From NCBI GenBank assembly GCA_029838195.1, contig JALGVJ010000001.1:62001-126000 (forward strand): a DNA stretch of 64,000 nucleotides. The letters are read 5' to 3'. A program made the position numbers and the translations under genes. Origin of the DNA: Promethearchaeota archaeon (GTDB taxonomy: Archaea > Asgardarchaeota > Lokiarchaeia > Sigyniarchaeales > SOKP01). Under the pieces are notes generated by a model that was given only the letters and a program-made list of their open reading frames with translations, was not told the origin of the DNA and did not search any database. This document shows positions 47,412 through 56,738 of the stretch, piece after piece; position 1 is the first letter of the stretch; each line of letters begins with the position of its first letter.

Positions 47412-47950
47412 AAGGGCCTTTATCTTGGGAACAATTAAAACAAACTGATTTTTATTCGTTTTTTAACTTGAGCGAAATAACTCAAGAAAAAGTCTCTGAA
47501 GGAAAGATTATAAAATATGTCAAACCAGGCGGATTTCAAGAACACATTAACTTGCGGTTTTGGATTAAAGAAGAAATAATAATAAAAGCGTTACTTGAGT
47601 TGGATAGGGCATGGATTGGAAATGCTAGTCATCTCAACCCATTTGCTAATGATATAACGAAGAGTTTTTTAAGCGCCTTGCTACCAGATGAGCTTCAAGA
47701 ATTTAAAATCGTCCTCGTTCAAAACATTTGGAACCTACGAGGTTCAGAAGATATTGTTATTTGCTTGGATGAAGTCGTGAGAAAATGGGAAGATGCTCAT
47801 CCCAAAATTAAAAAATTTCTTGACGTGTATCGTGGAATAACGGAATTTAATGAAAAAAACCTTGAAAATCTTACTCTTACCATGAGGAATCAAGTAAATG
47901 AAAAAGAAGGGAAAAACCTCTTTTTTACCATTATTACATGGCGATTATAG
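47408..47950 (+). CDS. Unknown protein coupled to the DNA methyltransferase
   Basis: ATG 47408 overlaps the MTase stop by 4 nt (ATGA), so translation should be coupled. The 180 residues (WIKEEIIIKALLELDRAWIG, later EDIVICLDEVVRKWEDAHPK) are alpha/beta-like and have no PD-(D/E)xK motif that I can place. A restriction, specificity or immunity partner is possible from position. Function not assigned. Confidence 0.6.
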   Translation: MKGPLSWEQLKQTDFYSFFNLSEITQEKVSEGKIIKYVKPGGFQEHINLRFWIKEEIIIKALLELDRAWIGNASHLNPFANDITKSFLSALLPDELQEFKIVLVQNIWNLRGSEDIVICLDEVVRKWEDAHPKIKKFLDVYRGITEFNEKNLENLTLTMRNQVNEKEGKNLFFTIITWRL

Positions 47951-48048
47951 GAATATTTTCTTGTGTTCATGCTTGAACAGGTAAATTCATAAAAGAGAAT
48001 AATTTTCAAAAAGAATATGGTTAGTTATTAAAAAACGCATGAGTAAAA

Positions 48049-49092
48049 TCAATATTTACCGATTTTTTCAGTTAAGGTCTTAGCCATCCCCAAATTCCTA
48101 CAAGCCATTTCAATTGGCTCCCAAGGCCACTCACATCCCGCCGCATACATGTATTGTCCGCCTGGCTTGCCGGCTGCTATAGTTTTCGTGATTTCATCCA
48201 TCACTTCATTAATCGTATAAGTTAATGAACCTAAGATTTGTGTATTTGTATTTCCACGAATACAATGGTCTTTACCAATTTTCTCTTTAGCCATTTTTAA
48301 GTCCACTTGATAATCTAAATCAATAATATCAGCTCCCGTGCCTGAAATTAAATTTAACATGTCTCGTCCTTCCTTGTCTATTTTTGAGTTGTCTCCACAA
48401 ACATGATATAGAACAGGAACTTTTCTTTTAATGTAGGAAAATAAGTCTTGAGTGGCCTTTAAACAGCAGCGCTCGTATCTCATGGGACCTATTTGAGAGA
48501 TAGCAGAATCGCCGGCGCCGATAATATCTGCTCCCGCTTCTATTTGCATGCTCGCAAACTCTTTTTGGACGGGTAATATCCTTTCAATTAATTTTGCAAT
48601 TCTTTTATCCCAATCCGGATGTCTACACAACAATAATACATCAATTAAACCAAATAAACAGCAAATTTCAGCAAAAGGAGCTTCAATCCATCCAACGATA
48701 CATTGTTGTCCCCCTACTTTTTCGTGTAAAATCTCCACTGCTTTTACCCTATCATTCACTCTCTCGCTTTCAAGAAGATCTGGCGTTTCAATTGAGTCAA
48801 ACTCCTCAATTTTTAAATGCGTTTTCGCAATGGGAGTATTTCCTTCCCAATTTATTTCCACACCCCAAGCACTCGCTTCTCTATACGCATCCGTTGATAC
48901 GTTCACGTGGTCAATGCCAAACATTTCTGAACATTTAATTTGAGCGTTTGCGAGAATTTCGGCATTTTGACAATATTCTTGATTATAATTTACCCCGGCT
49001 AAAGAAGCTGCAAAGTGCATGATGAATGGATTGAATGGTATTTTTTCGGGAATGCCTTTAATTGCTGTTAATGTGAGTTCTAACGAATTCAT
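48049..49092 (-). CDS. UroD/MtaA-type corrinoid methyltransferase
   Basis: The 347 residues belong to the uroporphyrinogen decarboxylase-like methyltransferases (MtaA, MtbA, CmuA). The zinc ligands of MtaA-type enzymes are in place: H230 and C232 (LYHVCGD) and C320 (AAGCEWP). They activate a thiol or pterin for methyl transfer from a corrinoid protein. It fits as the second transferase for the MttB/corrinoid block at 34-38 kb, although it lies 10 kb away. True UroD lacks these Cys, so heme synthesis is unlikely. Methyl acceptor unknown. Confidence 0.88.
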   Translation of the reverse strand: MNSLELTLTAIKGIPEKIPFNPFIMHFAASLAGVNYNQEYCQNAEILANAQIKCSEMFGIDHVNVSTDAYREASAWGVEINWEGNTPIAKTHLKIEEFDSIETPDLLESERVNDRVKAVEILHEKVGGQQCIVGWIEAPFAEICCLFGLIDVLLLCRHPDWDKRIAKLIERILPVQKEFASMQIEAGADIIGAGDSAISQIGPMRYERCCLKATQDLFSYIKRKVPVLYHVCGDNSKIDKEGRDMLNLISGTGADIIDLDYQVDLKMAKEKIGKDHCIRGNTNTQILGSLTYTINEVMDEITKTIAAGKPGGQYMYAAGCEWPWEPIEMACRNLGMAKTLTEKIGKY

Positions 49093-49170
49093 TGTTAATT
49101 TTTTTTTTTTAGATTCTCTTTTTCTTTATCTAAAATAATGATTAATTTTTAAGGCTCAATGGGATATTTT

Positions 49171-50199
49171 TTATTCTTTTAAAATAAAATGGAAATCACA
49201 TTCAGAATCTCCTAAACCAATAAAAGTGCTGCGTTTCAATGAGATTTTAGGATTAAACTCCTCTATAGCGGGGATAAAAAACGGAATGCACATGTCTTTA
49301 CATATGAATGCCATTTTATCCCGACGTTCTGGGTTTCTTTCCATGGCTTCGATGTAAGGGCAAGATTTTAAAACCATTAAAGCTTCATTTTTTTCATTTT
49401 TAATTATTTCGTAGTCATACCCTTCAGCCTCAAAACAAAAGAACAGAATATTTAAAAGATCTTGGAGAGTCCTATCTTGGAGTGTTAAATATTTAATCAA
49501 TCGTCTAAAATTTATTTTATAGAGAAGCTGCCACACAATTATGTCTAATTTTAAAGCTCTCTCAAAACCTAATTCGTTTTCCGTCTCAATCATCCACAAT
49601 CCGTCCAAAGTGGTGAAATTTCGCTCAAAATAAAATAGCTTATCTTCCACGGTTAGGTCTTCTTTTCTCAAGAAATTCGCTTTCGAAAGAGCTTCGGTTT
49701 GTGAGCAGGGAAATCTAAACCTACAATTAGCATCGACCTTCTCCAAAAAAATCTCTCGCTCTACTTTAATGCCGTCGTTGAATTCACGGATTACTTGTTC
49801 ATAAAATGGGAGGCACATGTCCTTACAGATTAACGGGATTTTATTTTGACGTTCTGGATTTCTTTCCATTGCAGCTTTATAAGGACATGTTAAAATATCG
49901 ACAATAATTTCTTTTCTTTGATCAAATTTAATTTCATAATCCCATCCTTCCACGCTCCAACGGAAGGTAAGAATCTTGAGTAAATCGGAAAGCGTGTTAG
50001 TTTCGATCTTTAAATATCGCTTTAACCGCCGAATAATAGCTTTCATTAATTTAATCCATACTATAAGGTCAATTTTTAATGCAGTTTCCCAATCTGACTC
50101 TTTCTCCGTTTCAATCATCCATAAACCGTCGAGCGTGAAAAAACTTCTGCTTAAATAAAATAGTTTATCCTCTTTTGTAATGTTCTTAAAATCGCTCAT
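49171..50199 (-). CDS. Tandem-duplicated DUF6125/ATC-hydrolase-like protein
   Basis: Two repeats of about 165 residues make up the 342-residue protein. Each has KLFYxxRxFxTLDGLWMIE, an ALKxDxIVW helix, and later CPY-AMERNPERR-ICKDMCxPF, ending in CxFxF. This pattern resembles DUF6125 and L-2-amino-thiazoline-4-carboxylic acid hydrolase-like proteins, with conserved Cys that may bind a ligand or metal. Single copies are the rule in that family; this is a fused duplication. Function unknown. Confidence 0.7.
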   Translation of the reverse strand: MSDFKNITKEDKLFYLSRSFFTLDGLWMIETEKESDWETALKIDLIVWIKLMKAIIRRLKRYLKIETNTLSDLLKILTFRWSVEGWDYEIKFDQRKEIIVDILTCPYKAAMERNPERQNKIPLICKDMCLPFYEQVIREFNDGIKVEREIFLEKVDANCRFRFPCSQTEALSKANFLRKEDLTVEDKLFYFERNFTTLDGLWMIETENELGFERALKLDIIVWQLLYKINFRRLIKYLTLQDRTLQDLLNILFFCFEAEGYDYEIIKNEKNEALMVLKSCPYIEAMERNPERRDKMAFICKDMCIPFFIPAIEEFNPKISLKRSTFIGLGDSECDFHFILKE

Positions 50200-50411
50200 G
50201 TGATCGTTGGGGTAATTCTCACTTGAATTATTAAATTTGAATGAATTATAATATATAGTTTTATGGATAAAATTGAAATGGAGGATCCTTTACAATCATC
50301 AGTTTCGTGTTTGTACTCGTGTTATGAAAACTTATCAAAAAACCCTAAAAATTCTTTCAGCATTTTTATAAAAAAAATTTTTTCATAAAACTCCCGTGAT
50401 AAATCCATTTC

Positions 50412-51091
50412 TAATAATCAGCTTGTCGAACATTCATAGTTATAAGAAATAAGATTCGATCTTGATATGCTAATAATTCTTCTTTAGACGGTTGCTTTGT
50501 TTTTCTCTCTGGAAATATATTATTTGGAATAAATATCATGGCAGTATCTAAATACAAGTTTAGATAATTTTAAAAATTTTTTATATTTAAAAGCTCCCAT
50601 GTGAACGACGATTGCGTTTATATCTGGATATTTTTCTAAAAATTTAATGAAATTTTTATATCCCACATGCCGATTGCGATAAGATGCCGTACCTGCGTGA
50701 AAACATAGCCATTTTCCTTCATCCAAAACCATATCATAAATTTTGTACATATGGGCATCGTCGGGATAGAAATTTTGAACTAATAGTTGTAATTTTAATC
50801 CGTGAAAGTTCCATTCATCAAATATTTTTTGCACATATTCTTCTTTATTCTCATCATCCGGCCACACGCATCCAAACGGAATTGCCCCATCATGAGTGCA
50901 TGCTAACTCATGAGTCCAATAATTAATATATTCAGCAACTCCTTTTTTATGGGCATAATTATACGTGGTGTATTTTTTAACATTTTTTGCTTTTAAAGTT
51001 TCAATTAATTGCAAATAGCTTCAAAAATGCTCGGAGGAAATAGATGAACATGCGTATCAATGAATTGAAAGTCAAAATTCGACCATATCAA
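50412..51091 (-). pseudogene. Decayed amidohydrolase-2-like gene with two frameshifts
   Basis: The minus strand keeps an amidohydrolase in three frames. From TTG 51091 one frame reads FDFQFIDTHVHLFPPSIFEA (metal HxH) and stops. The second begins LQLIETLKAKNVKKY and contains WLCFHAGTASYRN and AIVVHMGAFKYKKF (50520-51014), then stops. The third continues LYLDTAMIFIPNNIFPERKT to 50412. The pieces join in order and each boundary is a +/-1 shift. The expected GTDxP end after RILF is missing. It is either a real pseudogene or two indel errors in the assembly. Confidence 0.75.
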
Positions 51092-51276
51092 GTAAGAAAA
51101 AAAGAGCTTTCTTTTATTACTTATCCTTATGTTTGAAAAAGCAATTCAAATTAGATCTTATTAAAAATCTCTCATGCGTGCTGAATTTTGAAAGAAAATA
51201 ATTATTAGAAAAAAAGCCTTCTCATCTTTCATTGAAATGGATAAAAAATAAAAAAATTAAGAAAAAAACCTGTAAT

Positions 51277-51432
51277 TTAATCTCTTCTGGAAAGAGAACT
51301 CAATTCGGATTTTAGCAGATCTCTTATTGCAATTCTTATTACTTCTGATCGATTAGGATAAAGATTTTTATTGACAAGTTCTTCTATTCCCTCTATATAC
51401 GCTTCCGGAATGTGGCACGTAATTAACTTCAT
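51277..51432 (-). CDS. Small ribbon-helix-helix (CopG-like) protein
   Basis: A 51-residue frame starts at ATG 51432: a strand (KLITCHIPEAYIEG), helix A (EGIEELVNKNLYP) and the N-cap plus helix B (NRSEVIRIAIRDLLKSEL). This is the canonical RHH pattern of archaeal regulators and antitoxins. It has no obvious toxin next to it. A regulator of the ABC operon upstream on the same strand is possible (inferred). Confidence 0.8.
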   Translation of the reverse strand: MKLITCHIPEAYIEGIEELVNKNLYPNRSEVIRIAIRDLLKSELSSLSRRD

Positions 51433-51841
51433 GAATTATCTCATTCCTCCTTTTCATTTTATTGTTTACTGTTAATTCAAAAATGTGATGATTTAGATAA
51501 ATATGATTATATTATAACGATGTTACTTCCATGATGTCATTTGGAACAAAGTCCCTATTCTCTTCTTCGAATGGATTGCTTTTTATTAATAATAACATGG
51601 CTTTTGAAAAATGGTAAAAAACTAAACATCATTTTTTTCAATCATTTAAATGAAGTTCATAGCTTCCACGGGTATTGTCGTTCTTTCACTTGATGATTTT
51701 TTCACCAAGTATGACTCTTGGGGTTATCTAATAATCAATGAGAAAGATTATCACGTTTAGGAAACAAAAAACAACATAACAATAGATTTGATAAAATCGA
51801 ACATAAAAAAAAAGTAATGGGTAAAAAAAAATAATGCAATT
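51433..51841. other. Gene-free interval
   Basis: 409 bp between two minus-strand genes. No ORF or structure beyond A/T tracts. It probably holds the promoter of the RHH gene and the end of the ABC operon. Confidence 0.45.
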
Positions 51842-52843
51842 TTATTCTTTCAATTCAAGGATCGAACTAGATTTCAATCGTGGTTCCTTCTTCTTTTTTC
51901 TCATTCGATACATGATATAGATGAAAATAACGCCTATTAGCGGGATTCCAAATAAGAGAGCAATATTCAAGGCAATATCATGAGAATGCGTGCTGGTAAT
52001 TTGATAAATTACTGACCCATACACGTTTTTTACCGTAAAAGTTTCCTGCGTCCCCCGTTTTCCAAATGTGACTTCAATGAGCAAGATATCTTTTCCTAAT
52101 CTACGAAAAATCAATGTATTATCTTCCACCCTGACATTGGCGCTACATCTAAGAGCCTCTACTAAATTTGATAGATAGAGATTTGCCGGTTGAGGAATGA
52201 TCAATCCGTTTAGAACTAGATTCCATAAATATTCATCGGGAGTAAATCGGGGGAAGATTAAATTGAGAAATTTAATTAAAGGTTCACGGTTAATATCTGT
52301 TATTAAGTCATTGTAAGCCTCCAGAGCTTTAGCATGATCTGCGGGGTCCTTAAATATAGGCGTGGAATACCACGTGTAATTTGCCGTTTCATTAAAGGTG
52401 TCTTTCGTAAAAAACCATTTTGCTTGATAGACGTTCCATATTGCAAATTCCTCGTCATACGTCTCATTGATATATTCTTTATCATAATCCAAGCTTCCCA
52501 CAAGCGCCGCGAGGGCATAAGACGACTCTATACCGTAAATCATAGGTAAAAATTGTTGAAGAAATACATCATACATCCCCCATGTCCAATTAGTATAAAT
52601 CGCACGAGTCGTGACCTTGCTTTTTGCCCCGCTTTTATTACAATCCCCTTTAAACCAGTCTGTTACTGTCTTAGCCCATTTTTCTTCATCATAAGGCTGA
52701 ACTTCATAGGTTTGCGTTCCTTTAGGTATCGCAATCGAGTAAATCGAGCCTTGAGCAATCACCGGCTTGCTCATCCCTATTAAAATGAATAGCAATAAGA
52801 GGATACTTGCCATTTTTTCATTTTGAATTCGTATTTTTCTCAT
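51842..52843 (-). CDS. Secreted, C-terminally anchored protein of the ABC operon
   Basis: ATG 52843 follows AGGAGGAG and is preferred over a frame reaching 52966 that overlaps the permease. The 333 residues begin with a signal peptide (KMASILLLLFILIGMSKPVIAQG, about residues 10-31). The outside domain is rich in aromatic residues and NxT/S sites. A C-terminal TM (about 291-312) is followed by a basic, RKKKKEPRL tail inside. This is type I membrane topology. It is third in the ABC unit after 20 bp, so it may bind or modify the exported substrate. Family not recognised. Confidence 0.7.
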   Translation of the reverse strand: MRKIRIQNEKMASILLLLFILIGMSKPVIAQGSIYSIAIPKGTQTYEVQPYDEEKWAKTVTDWFKGDCNKSGAKSKVTTRAIYTNWTWGMYDVFLQQFLPMIYGIESSYALAALVGSLDYDKEYINETYDEEFAIWNVYQAKWFFTKDTFNETANYTWYSTPIFKDPADHAKALEAYNDLITDINREPLIKFLNLIFPRFTPDEYLWNLVLNGLIIPQPANLYLSNLVEALRCSANVRVEDNTLIFRRLGKDILLIEVTFGKRGTQETFTVKNVYGSVIYQITSTHSHDIALNIALLFGIPLIGVIFIYIMYRMRKKKKEPRLKSSSILELKE

Positions 52844-52863
52844 CTTTATTCTCCTCCTTTTCT

Positions 52864-53709
52864 CTATAATTGTCTCCTCGTAAATATGATTGAAGCTAAA
52901 ATTAAACAAACAAGTGTATAAAGAAGCATAACTTGAATGCCCATCTCGATTGTAGGAACAATCCATGTTCTAACCTTGAAGGTTCCAAAAGAAATTTCAA
53001 TGTATCTATCCTCAAGTTCTGTTGGAAAATGCACCTCTAACACGTATAGAATGAGATTACTCACGTAGGAAAGATCCCACACGGGTTCCATGTCAGGATT
53101 ATAAAGCACAATGATTTGGGTTATGATGCTGTAAACAATAAACAACAGAATGATGGTAATCACGATGGTTAAATTTACGTTAGGCATGAAAGAACTAAAG
53201 AAAGTCACGAAGGCACTCACTGCTAATAAATACAGAAATGCCATTAAAAATGAAAGATAATATCGGCTAATGATGGGCGTACCATAATAATATATTGCAA
53301 TCATTCCTAATAAAAAGTAATAAACACCGAGTACACCCGTTAACAGGGTTAAATTTCCGAAGTATTTCCCAATCACGAGTTTGTATTTATTGATTTTAGG
53401 AAACACGATATATCCTGTTTTATCGCTATATTCTGCGCAAATGATGCCGGCGTAGAAAAATGCCCCTCCGAAAATGATGAACCAATTCATGAATCCCAAC
53501 CCATTTTGAAGAAAATTGTATTGATAGGATGAAATTTCGTTTTCCGGAACAATCAAGTAAGGTATCAAGCTGGATAAAATCAATATAGCAATGATGACGA
53601 TCAAAAAGACTAAAAAATGCTTTTTGTGTTTTTTTAGCTCAAATACGTACGTGTGAACAATGGGTTTTACGATATAATAGGGTGATTTTAAAATGCTTTT
53701 CATGCTCAA
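52864..53709 (-). CDS. ABC-2-type transporter permease
   Basis: The 281 residues start with a cytoplasmic helix and the first TM (FLVFLIVIIAILILSSLIPYL). Six TM segments follow the ABC-2 pattern (NatB/YhfP-like), with a long outer loop near residues 200-250 (DLSYVSNLILYVLEVHFPTE). It is 6 bp downstream of the ATPase gene, so the two form one exporter. Substrate is not evident; ABC-2 systems export Na+, drugs, lipids or peptides. Confidence 0.85.
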   Translation of the reverse strand: MSMKSILKSPYYIVKPIVHTYVFELKKHKKHFLVFLIVIIAILILSSLIPYLIVPENEISSYQYNFLQNGLGFMNWFIIFGGAFFYAGIICAEYSDKTGYIVFPKINKYKLVIGKYFGNLTLLTGVLGVYYFLLGMIAIYYYGTPIISRYYLSFLMAFLYLLAVSAFVTFFSSFMPNVNLTIVITIILLFIVYSIITQIIVLYNPDMEPVWDLSYVSNLILYVLEVHFPTELEDRYIEISFGTFKVRTWIVPTIEMGIQVMLLYTLVCLILASIIFTRRQL

Positions 53710-53715
53710 TTCATT

Positions 53716-54753
53716 TCACCTTTTTTTTTCATTTTCAAATCTTTCATCATCTTCTTTTATCATTTGGGAGTAGATTCCTTCTAATTGAGAGGTTCTTGGT
53801 CTTGTAAAGGACACTACTGAGAAATCCGATTCAAACTCATTAATTAAAATTTTTAATATTTCAGCCCTGACGTTTTTAGACCCTTCATAATAGATCTTAA
53901 ACACTTGTTCATTCGGCATATATTTTATGGGAATTTTCGAAACTTTAGGATCTAAATCCTTATCTAAATAAGGCTCTAAAGCCACTGTTAGCCGTTTAAT
54001 GATATTTCCAAGAAGTTCTGGTGGTATGGGTTCTAATATTTCACAATCAATTTCTTTTCGTTTAAGGGTCTTTTCTAAATTATCAATAGTATCAAAAGCA
54101 ATTATTTTCCCGCGATTAATGAGAGCTATTTTATTACATACTTCTGAAATCTCATATAATAAGTGAGATGCGACAAAGATGGTTTTTCCTTGATCCTGAA
54201 GGTATCTAATGAGTTGACGGATTTCAATTCGGGCGTTAGGATCGAGACCTGTTTGAGGCTCATCTAAAATTATGAAAGATGGGTCATGAATGATTGCTTG
54301 AGCAATTCCTAATTTTTGTTTCATTCCTTTGGAAAATTTACTAACTTTTTCATGTTTCCATTTGGTTAATTTAAACAAAAACAAGAGTTCATTAATACGC
54401 TCATCGATTTTGTTTCTAGGATAATTTCGAAGTAAAGCAAAATATCTAAGTAAATCATTAGCTGACATGTCATAAAAAGCAGGAATGTCAATTAAGAAAC
54501 CCATCTCGATGAGATTTCGAGCATTCCAATGCAAATCTTGCAACTCGCCTTGCTTATTTTTCAATAAAATTTTTCCTGAAGTAGGACGTAGTAGTTTAGC
54601 AATCATTTTAATCGTGGTAGTCTTGCCTGCACCGTTAGGGCCTACCAGACCAATGACTTCTCCTTCAAGAACCTCCAAATCAATGTTATCAACAGCCCGC
54701 AAGGCACCAAAATTTTTGGTAAGGTTTTCTAATTTTATTACGGGTACCGTCAT
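53716..54753 (-). CDS. ABC transporter ATP-binding protein
   Basis: The 345 residues have Walker A GPNGAGKTT (38-46), a signature variant SKGMKQ (141-146), Walker B IILDEP (161-166) and the switch His in FVASH. The last 120 residues are an extra domain (DCEILEPIPPELL and onward) of the sort seen in NatA-like and polymer exporters. It is the first gene of the three-gene unit (ATPase, permease, secreted protein). Confidence 0.92.
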   Translation of the reverse strand: MTVPVIKLENLTKNFGALRAVDNIDLEVLEGEVIGLVGPNGAGKTTTIKMIAKLLRPTSGKILLKNKQGELQDLHWNARNLIEMGFLIDIPAFYDMSANDLLRYFALLRNYPRNKIDERINELLFLFKLTKWKHEKVSKFSKGMKQKLGIAQAIIHDPSFIILDEPQTGLDPNARIEIRQLIRYLQDQGKTIFVASHLLYEISEVCNKIALINRGKIIAFDTIDNLEKTLKRKEIDCEILEPIPPELLGNIIKRLTVALEPYLDKDLDPKVSKIPIKYMPNEQVFKIYYEGSKNVRAEILKILINEFESDFSVVSFTRPRTSQLEGIYSQMIKEDDERFENEKKR

Positions 54754-55553
54754 TGTTCTTGTTCATCCAAAATTAAATTCGTTGTTATATCAAGTTGAAG
54801 TTCAGTTCACATTTTTTAAAATCATGGGAGGCCAATTTTTATTATCTCTTATAAAAATCATCATAGAAATAAATCTTTCTTTTCTTGGGATTTCTACTCT
54901 ATGAGTTAAAAAAATATCTGTTAACAAGAAGAATAAAAGTTTCTTCTGATTTAAATATGCCGAAATTAAAGAATGAATGCAATGAAAAAAAAAGATTTCA
55001 AGATCGCATGTAACTTTCCAGAAAATATTAAGAATTAATAGAGAAGGGAATAGTTTCCAACAATGAAATGAAATACTACAATCGCAATTTTTCACGGGCT
55101 CACTTTCATGAAATTAATCCTTGAATTCTCTTGTGTTCTCTTTTAGCGTCCACGTGATGGAGATTTAAATTCAGCCCTTTTTTAAAACACTTTATTGCTC
55201 TTTAAAATTTGAGGTATTATCGTTCTGAACGCCGAGTTGCGTGTCCATTCGGAAATGCTCTTGGCATTAATTTTTTGGCTCATTATTAGCACTCTTATAA
55301 TTTCATTTTTAATTTTTAATAGAAAATAAAAGTTATAAAATTAAGATCTTGAAATGGAAAATTTATCTTTCTCAAGATTGTAATAATTTCTCCCAATTTT
55401 TTATAGTTTTTTAATAAGAGCAAAACAACATGTTCTTAAATAAAATTATACATTAATTGAAATTTCTGAAGGAGGGAAAACATACCTCTTTATTCACGAA
55501 GAACTTTATTAAATTGTGAATACAATAAATAATTAAAGATTAATGAGAAGTTG
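54754..55553. other. 800-bp gene-free interval
   Basis: Lies between divergent units (ABC operon and LmbE gene). No frame has a convincing start and length, and no RNA gene is recognised. A purine-rich AAGGAGGG at about 55469 precedes no ORF. Confidence 0.45.
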
Positions 55554-56399
55554 ATGGAATTAATGAATTCCCCTCAGAAATTAAATATTCTCGTAATTAT
55601 GGCCCATCACGATGATGCTGCATTTGCGTGTGGCGGGACTTTAGCTAAATGGGCAGAACAAGGGTATGATATTTACATGATAAGTGTCACGAGTAGCGAT
55701 ATTGGAACTTTACGCTCAGATATCCCGAGTGAAGAGTTAAGAGAAATTTGCGAAAAAGAGCTTCTTGCGGCTAATGAAATTATTGGCATAAAAGAGACAA
55801 TTTTTCTCAGATATCCCGATGGGGGCTTCATAGACGGCGCAAAACTTCGAGAGCAATTAATTTTTTATGTGAGAAAGTTAAAAGCCGATAGGATTGTCAC
55901 GTTAGACCCGTGGCAGCCTTATGAAGTCCATCCTGATCACGTGATCGTGGGAAAAATGGCAGCAGAAGCAGGAGCTTTTTCCGCTTTCCCATTATTACAT
56001 CAAAAACACCTTAATAAGGGATTAATCCCTCAAGAATGCTCAGAAGTATGGTTCATGGGAACCCTTGGACATGCTCCAAATTGCTATGTTGATATTTCTT
56101 CCACTCTCGAAAAAAAAGTTTCCCATATTTTACAATTTGAATCGACCTTTACACTTCTTTCTGAGCTATTTGCTCCCGATATTGATCCGAGAAATGTAGG
56201 TTCAATTGAATTAAAGCAACTCAAAAAACTGGCACGTAGACTGCTCAATTCCTTGGCATTGACATTCGGTAAAAAAGTGAATTTAAAAGCAGCGGAAGCC
56301 TTCTATGTTCAAAAAACTCTTCCGGGACATTTTGATAATTTCATTCAAATGACGCAAGAAATGTTAGGAAACACGCCTGAACCTCCTAAAATCTGTTAA
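55554..56399 (+). CDS. LmbE/PIG-L-family deacetylase
   Basis: ATG 55554 is chosen; TTG 55551 or ATG 55563 are close alternatives. The 281 residues have the zinc/active-site motif AHHDD (17-21), the second histidine in VHPDHVIVG and a PDGGFIDG loop. The family removes N-acetyl groups from GlcNAc-type sugars or lipids (GlcNAc-PI, mycothiol, bacillithiol) or acts on related amides. Other members process N-acetylated metabolites, so the substrate is open. Confidence 0.9.
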   Translation: MELMNSPQKLNILVIMAHHDDAAFACGGTLAKWAEQGYDIYMISVTSSDIGTLRSDIPSEELREICEKELLAANEIIGIKETIFLRYPDGGFIDGAKLREQLIFYVRKLKADRIVTLDPWQPYEVHPDHVIVGKMAAEAGAFSAFPLLHQKHLNKGLIPQECSEVWFMGTLGHAPNCYVDISSTLEKKVSHILQFESTFTLLSELFAPDIDPRNVGSIELKQLKKLARRLLNSLALTFGKKVNLKAAEAFYVQKTLPGHFDNFIQMTQEMLGNTPEPPKIC

Positions 56400-56488
56400 A
56401 GAACTTTTTAAACACGCAACAAATAGCACGTGCTTTTTTGATAACAAGGCATGAATAAAATTAAAAAAAAAGATTGATTATCTATTAT

Positions 56489-56591
56489 TGGAGTGCTTTA
56501 AATTAGGTGCTTGGATCTTTCGCTATTCATTTGCATCTCACCCTTAGAAAAAATGAATCCGCGATTCATCATCAAATACTAAAGCACTCCA
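56489..56591 (+). ncRNA. Candidate structured RNA (long inverted repeat with inner hairpin)
   Basis: A perfect 12-bp stem closes the element: 56489-56500 (TGGAGTGCTTTA) pairs with 56580-56591. Inside, 56553-56559 (ATGAATC) pairs with 56563-56569 around a CGC loop, and GGTG (56506-56509) can pair with CACC (56539-56542). It would be a three-way-junction-like fold of 103 nt in a convergent intergenic region with no ORF. No known RNA family is recognised. A terminator or a small MITE is the alternative; the strand is arbitrary. Confidence 0.45.
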
Positions 56592-56738
56592 CTTTTATTC
56601 ATTATATCTCCTCAATATTTGATTCTTCTGCTGATTGCACGCCTCAGCATTCGTTATTCAGCTCTTTTTTCTGTATTCTCATTGTATTGCCATTCTTCGA
56701 ATTTACTAGATTAGAAAATGAGAATCCCCTTGAAAATA

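Noticed and set aside
56489..56591. MITE or IS remnant reading of the inverted repeat
   Set aside because: No target-site duplication is visible at the ends and no second copy was seen in the window; kept as an alternative to the RNA call.
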